Source: Lachnospiraceae bacterium (GTDB lineage: Bacteria; Bacillota; Clostridia; Lachnospirales; Lachnospiraceae). From it: a stretch of 64,000 nt of DNA. Where the stretch lies: positions 25,067-89,066 of the forward strand of contig JAFSIS010000078.1 of the NCBI GenBank assembly GCA_017439665.1, written 5' to 3'. Position numbers and translations under genes: made by a program. Of this stretch, positions 60,834 to 64,000 are shown piece by piece; position 1 is the stretch's first letter; every line of letters begins with the position of its first letter. The notes below the pieces were generated by a model. The model made no database searches. It saw nothing but the letters and a program-made list of their open reading frames with translations, and was not told the DNA's origin.

Positions 60834-61097
60834 TTATCCTTCCACGATCAGGTAACGTCCGTCTTTCAAATCGAAAATCTCATCTGCTGAGAGAATCTCG
60901 TCTTCATCCGCTCCTTCAATATCGACTCCCTGTTCGTCAAAATATTCCCAAACCTCTTTGGGTGAGTTTACCACTATGGCCATTACCTCTTCCAAAAAAG
61001 CCTCTGCCTCCTCCAGTGTTTCTGCCACCGGTTCGGGAAAAAGCTGTCCCTGATTCTCTAAAAAGCAACGTAAAACAACCTCATCATATTCCTGCAT
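60834..61097 (-). CDS. small acidic conserved protein
   Basis: An 87-residue acidic protein beginning MQEYDEVVLRCFLENQGQLF, with many Glu and Asp and the closing KDGRYLIVEG. GAGGT precedes the ATG at 61097. It lies between Maf and the HAD gene on the same strand. No family or function is recognised. Confidence 0.7.
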   Translation of the reverse strand: MQEYDEVVLRCFLENQGQLFPEPVAETLEEAEAFLEEVMAIVVNSPKEVWEYFDEQGVDIEGADEDEILSADEIFDLKDGRYLIVEG

Positions 61098-61180
61098 ACC
61101 TATACCTCGTTTCTGTTTTCCCATTCACTTCGTTCCTCGTAATCTGTCTCATAAGACTGTTCCTATGAACAATATCTTTA

Positions 61181-61936
61181 TCACTCCACCGATCTTTTTG
61201 CCTGCTCACTATAACGGGCAAAACCCTTCAATTCCTGATATACTCGTCCTATGGGCAGACCCACCACATTGTAGTAATCTCCCTGGATTCCCTTAATGTA
61301 AGCACCAAAAGGACCCTGGATCCCATAACTTCCTGCCTTGTCTTTACCGTCTCCGGTTTTCAGATAGGCCCGAATCTCTTCCTCCGTCATGGGATAAACT
61401 TCCACCTTCGTTTCCTCATAAAAGATATGAGTGACCAGCTTCCCGGCCTTTCCTTCTGCCAAACTCACTGCCGGCGTATCTTCTTCCTTGCCTGATACCC
61501 ATACTTCTGCTGCCGTATCTTCTGCCTTGCCTGACACCCATGCTCCTGCTGCCATATCTTCTGCCTTACCTGACAACTCTGCCCCTGCTGTCACTTCCTG
61601 CCAGACACAGAAAGCTACTCCAGTATAGACCTGATGGGTATTTCCCTGAAGGCTGCTTAACATTCGAAAAGCTTCTTCATCATCCAATGGCTTACCCAGG
61701 ATCTGATCTTCAAATACTACCACAGTGTCGGCTCCCAATACCAGCCTGCCAGGAATCTGCAGATTGGAAGCCACATCCTCTGCCTTCTGCCTGGCCAGAT
61801 TCTGCACGATCTCTATGGGACAGCTTCCCTGAATAACCTCTTCCTTCAGACTGGGAACCACCCGATGGACAATCCCGATCTGGGTAAGCAGCTCTCTCCT
61901 TCTGGGAGAGGCTGATGCCAAAACTATCTCTTCCAT
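61181..61936 (-). CDS. maf: Maf-type nucleotide pyrophosphatase with repeat insertion
   Basis: A 251-residue Maf/YhdE-type house-cleaning enzyme, about 55 residues longer than usual. The core is intact: ILASASPRRRELL-type start (VLASASPRRRELLTQIG), VLGADTVVVFEDQILGKP, and the C-terminal DKAGSYGIQGPFGAYIKGIQGDYYNVVGLP. Between VYTGVAFCVW and VTHIFYEETKVEVYP (residues about 113-167) lies a Ala/Glu/Gly-rich insertion with an imperfect 14-residue repeat (SGKAEDMAAGAWV, SGKAEDTAAEVWV, SGKEEDTPAVSLA). It keeps the frame. It would lie in a beta-hairpin loop near the surface. Confidence 0.93.
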   Translation of the reverse strand: MEEIVLASASPRRRELLTQIGIVHRVVPSLKEEVIQGSCPIEIVQNLARQKAEDVASNLQIPGRLVLGADTVVVFEDQILGKPLDDEEAFRMLSSLQGNTHQVYTGVAFCVWQEVTAGAELSGKAEDMAAGAWVSGKAEDTAAEVWVSGKEEDTPAVSLAEGKAGKLVTHIFYEETKVEVYPMTEEEIRAYLKTGDGKDKAGSYGIQGPFGAYIKGIQGDYYNVVGLPIGRVYQELKGFARYSEQAKRSVE

Positions 61937-62060
61937 ATACTCCTTCTTTCCCCGTACACCGGTGGACTATCCCAGCCCACCAGAATACTGTTCTGTTTTC
62001 CTTTGCTCTCCTTTATTCTTTGGCTGCATGTAGGTAACAACAGCCTTGTTTTTCTCTCCC

Positions 62061-64000
62061 TTACACATGGGTAGCCGGAATGAATACCCTGGAATTATGC
62101 CCTTCTTTTTTCCGCAAGGCTTCTTCTCTGGCCTCCTTCACAAAGGCATCCTGGGAGGAGTAGGCTTCCTTACCTCTCCTGTCCACCTTTTCATAGGTTC
62201 CGTCAGGAAGCATGATGCTGGCCTTGATGGTATCCTTAAGTTCGCCTTCCAGAATATGATAGGCCTTCTTTTTCAATTCCGGCTCTTCGATTGGAAATAA
62301 CAGCTCTACTCTTCGTTCCAGATTACGGGGCATCCAGTCTGCACTGGAACAGTATATCTGTTCTTTTCCTCCATTTGCAAAATAGAAAATACGGCTGTGC
62401 TCCAAAAACTGACCTACGATGGAACGGACATGTATATTTTCGCTGATTCCCGGTATTCCCACCTTAAGACAGCAGATTCCCCGGACGATCAGATCGATCT
62501 GCACACCGCTGCTGGAGGCCTCATAGAGAGCCGCGATCACATCCTTATCACAAAGAGAATTCATTTTAGCAATAATCCTTGCCGATTCTCCCTTCAAGGC
62601 ATACTCCTTTTCCCTCTCGATCAGATAGAGGAATTTATCCTTCAGCCAGAGAGGCGCCACTGACAGCTTATTCCAGCTTAAAGGCTCGGAATAGCCGGAA
62701 AGCATATTGAAAACGGCAGTGGCATCTTCCCCAAAAGCCTCCTTACAGGTAAAAAGTCCCACATCCGTATAAAGCTTGGCCGTAGCATCATTATAGTTAC
62801 CTGTTCCCAGATGGACATAGCGGCGTATGCCATCCTCCTCTTTTCTTACCACCAGAGTGATCTTGCTGTGAGTCTTTAAGCCCACCAGACCATAGATAAC
62901 ATGACAGCCTGCCTGCTCCAGCTTTCTGGCCCATACGATGTTATTTTCTTCATCAAACCGGGCCTTCAACTCTACCAGAACGGTTACCTGCTTTCCATTT
63001 TCCGCTGCCTGTGCCAGAGCTGCAATAATGGGTGAATTACCACTTACCCGGTACAGGGTCTGCTTGATAGCCAATACGTCTTGATCTGCAGATGCCTGAC
63101 GGATAAAATCCACCACCGGAGAAAAAGTCTGATAGGGATGGTGCATAAAAATATCCTGTCTGCGAATGCAGGAAAAAATATCCTCTCCCTCCGGGATTTC
63201 CGGTATCAGCTGTGGTTCATGTCGGGCCGCCTTGTACGCTTCAAAGCCCTCCAGGCCATATAGCTTCATGCATACCGTAAGATCCAGAGGACCATCAATA
63301 TAATAGATATCCTCATCTTCGACCTGCAGCTCTTCCTTCAGGATCTTCAGCAGCTTCTTATCGACCCGCTCCGCCACCTCCAGACGGATAACCTGTCCCC
63401 ACTGGCGTTTCTTAATCTGCTTTTCGATCTCCTTTAACAGATCCTCTGCCTCATCCTCTTCTATGGTCAGATCCGCATTTCGCATGATCCGAAAAGGATA
63501 GGTGCAGATGATATCATAATTTAAGAACAGCTTATTGATATTTCTCTCGATCACCTCTTCCAGAAAAATGACTGCTTTCTGTTCTCCCTGACAGGGTACT
63601 TCAATCACCCTTGGCAAAACGCCGGGAACCTGGACCGTAGCAAATTCTACTTCCTTCTTTTCCTTTTTCTGTTTGCTGATCAGTGCTCCAATATTTAGGG
63701 TTTTATTGCGGATCAGCGGAAATGGGCGGGAAGAATCCACTGCCATGGGTGTCAGCACGGGATACACATTTTCTGTAAAATAGCGGTCCACATACTCCTC
63801 CTGCTCCTTACTCAGATCCTCATGCCGGCTGATGATCTGCAGCCCATTCTGCAAAAGCAGTGGACAAAGGGAACGATTATAGGTGGAATACTGCATATTC
63901 ACCAGCTCATGAGTAGCCTTATTCAAATGCTCCAGCTGTTCTGTGGGCGTCATTCCCGCAATATCCTTCTTGGTATAGCGGGCATTTACCATATCCTTCA
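62061..64000 (-). CDS. ppk1: polyphosphate kinase 1, partial
   Basis: The C-terminal 646 or so residues of PPK1, which makes polyphosphate from ATP. Visible are the two phospholipase-D-like halves: PLIRNKTLNIGALIS, YQTFSPVVDFIRQAS, RVSGNSPIIAALAQA, ELKARFDEENNIVWARKLE (ATP site), GLVGLKTHSKITLVVR with the phosphorylated histidine in KTHSK, HLGTGNYNDATAKLYTDVG, and the second domain with IVRGICCLKVGIPGIS and SADWMPRNLERRVELLFPI. The N-terminus lies beyond the right edge. The tail (REEALRKKEGHNSRVFIPA) is usual for the family. Confidence 0.96.
   Translation of the reverse strand, partial: KDMVNARYTKKDIAGMTPTEQLEHLNKATHELVNMQYSTYNRSLCPLLLQNGLQIISRHEDLSKEQEEYVDRYFTENVYPVLTPMAVDSSRPFPLIRNKTLNIGALISKQKKEKKEVEFATVQVPGVLPRVIEVPCQGEQKAVIFLEEVIERNINKLFLNYDIICTYPFRIMRNADLTIEEDEAEDLLKEIEKQIKKRQWGQVIRLEVAERVDKKLLKILKEELQVEDEDIYYIDGPLDLTVCMKLYGLEGFEAYKAARHEPQLIPEIPEGEDIFSCIRRQDIFMHHPYQTFSPVVDFIRQASADQDVLAIKQTLYRVSGNSPIIAALAQAAENGKQVTVLVELKARFDEENNIVWARKLEQAGCHVIYGLVGLKTHSKITLVVRKEEDGIRRYVHLGTGNYNDATAKLYTDVGLFTCKEAFGEDATAVFNMLSGYSEPLSWNKLSVAPLWLKDKFLYLIEREKEYALKGESARIIAKMNSLCDKDVIAALYEASSSGVQIDLIVRGICCLKVGIPGISENIHVRSIVGQFLEHSRIFYFANGGKEQIYCSSADWMPRNLERRVELLFPIEEPELKKKAYHILEGELKDTIKASIMLPDGTYEKVDRRGKEAYSSQDAFVKEAREEALRKKEGHNSRVFIPATHV

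Overview
This window looks like chromosomal DNA of a low-GC Gram-positive gut anaerobe of the family Lachnospiraceae (Blautia/Ruminococcus-like; genus not certain). The reasons are the gene content (pta-ackA, long RSH, HemZ, UPF0210/UPF0237 pair, 726-residue FtsA-like protein, DUF6718, CIRCE-controlled groESL), strong AGGAGG ribosome binding sites, TTGACA/TATAAT promoters and frequent GTG/TTG starts. I saw no rRNA, tRNA, CRISPR array or intact insertion sequence. Most genes lie on the minus strand.

Region 1 (1-5.5 kb, minus strand) reads as the distal end of a type VII secretion/signalling locus. It has a TPR+MORN membrane protein, a Ser/Thr kinase with a TPR sensor domain, a 45-residue one-pass membrane protein, a second TPR membrane protein and the start of a WXG100-like protein running off the left edge. 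Region 2 (5.5-8 kb) holds an XRE regulator convergent with an AAA ATPase, then rpmF.

Region 3 (8-41 kb) is core metabolism and cell biology: yceD, ackA, pta, divergent tmcAL; UPF0210 and ACT genes; a polA-coaE-ftsA-MBL operon led by a small zinc-finger membrane protein; nagB, ptsH and ptsI; aspS and hisS; an apt-relA-MBL-hemZ operon; groESL; a degenerate GGDEF protein; and, on the plus strand, ABC-F, PHP and HAD genes.

Region 4 (41-60 kb) is accessory and visibly damaged. It holds a DUF4143 ATPase preceded by three 32-bp-spaced iterons, an XRE repressor facing an O-acetylation cassette (lipoprotein, MBOAT, AlgX-like) whose promoter sits inside a 17-bp perfect palindrome, and an MMPL exporter with an apparent out-of-frame internal deletion next to its TetR regulator and paired operators. 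It also holds a BCCT transporter with a damaged 5' end, an aldo/keto reductase with two frameshifts, a DinB-like protein, GNATs (one with an internal deletion), dtd, a RelE/Phd toxin-antitoxin pair, a truncated membrane gene abutting a 64-bp tandem repeat, an alpha/beta hydrolase, and a small RelA/SpoT-domain protein overlapping a DUF6718 gene. The last pair is my best candidate for an undescribed system. Region 5 (60-64 kb) returns to housekeeping: HAD nucleotidase, an acidic small protein, Maf with a repeat insertion, and ppk1 cut by the right edge.

Three kinds of short repeat overlay these genes. (a) Foldback elements have ends related to GTAACTATTCAG; several of them begin within about 10 nt of a stop codon. 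(b) A 31-33-bp palindrome lies exactly over or at stop codons in three places. (c) There are local arrays: an 84-bp-period set of GGATAA hairpins at 28.1-28.4 kb, a 64-bp tandem repeat at 57.9-58.1 kb, and 32-bp iterons at 42.5 kb. Intergenic stretches over 300 bp are accounted for by these elements, promoters and terminators, except 35955-36168, where I see nothing.
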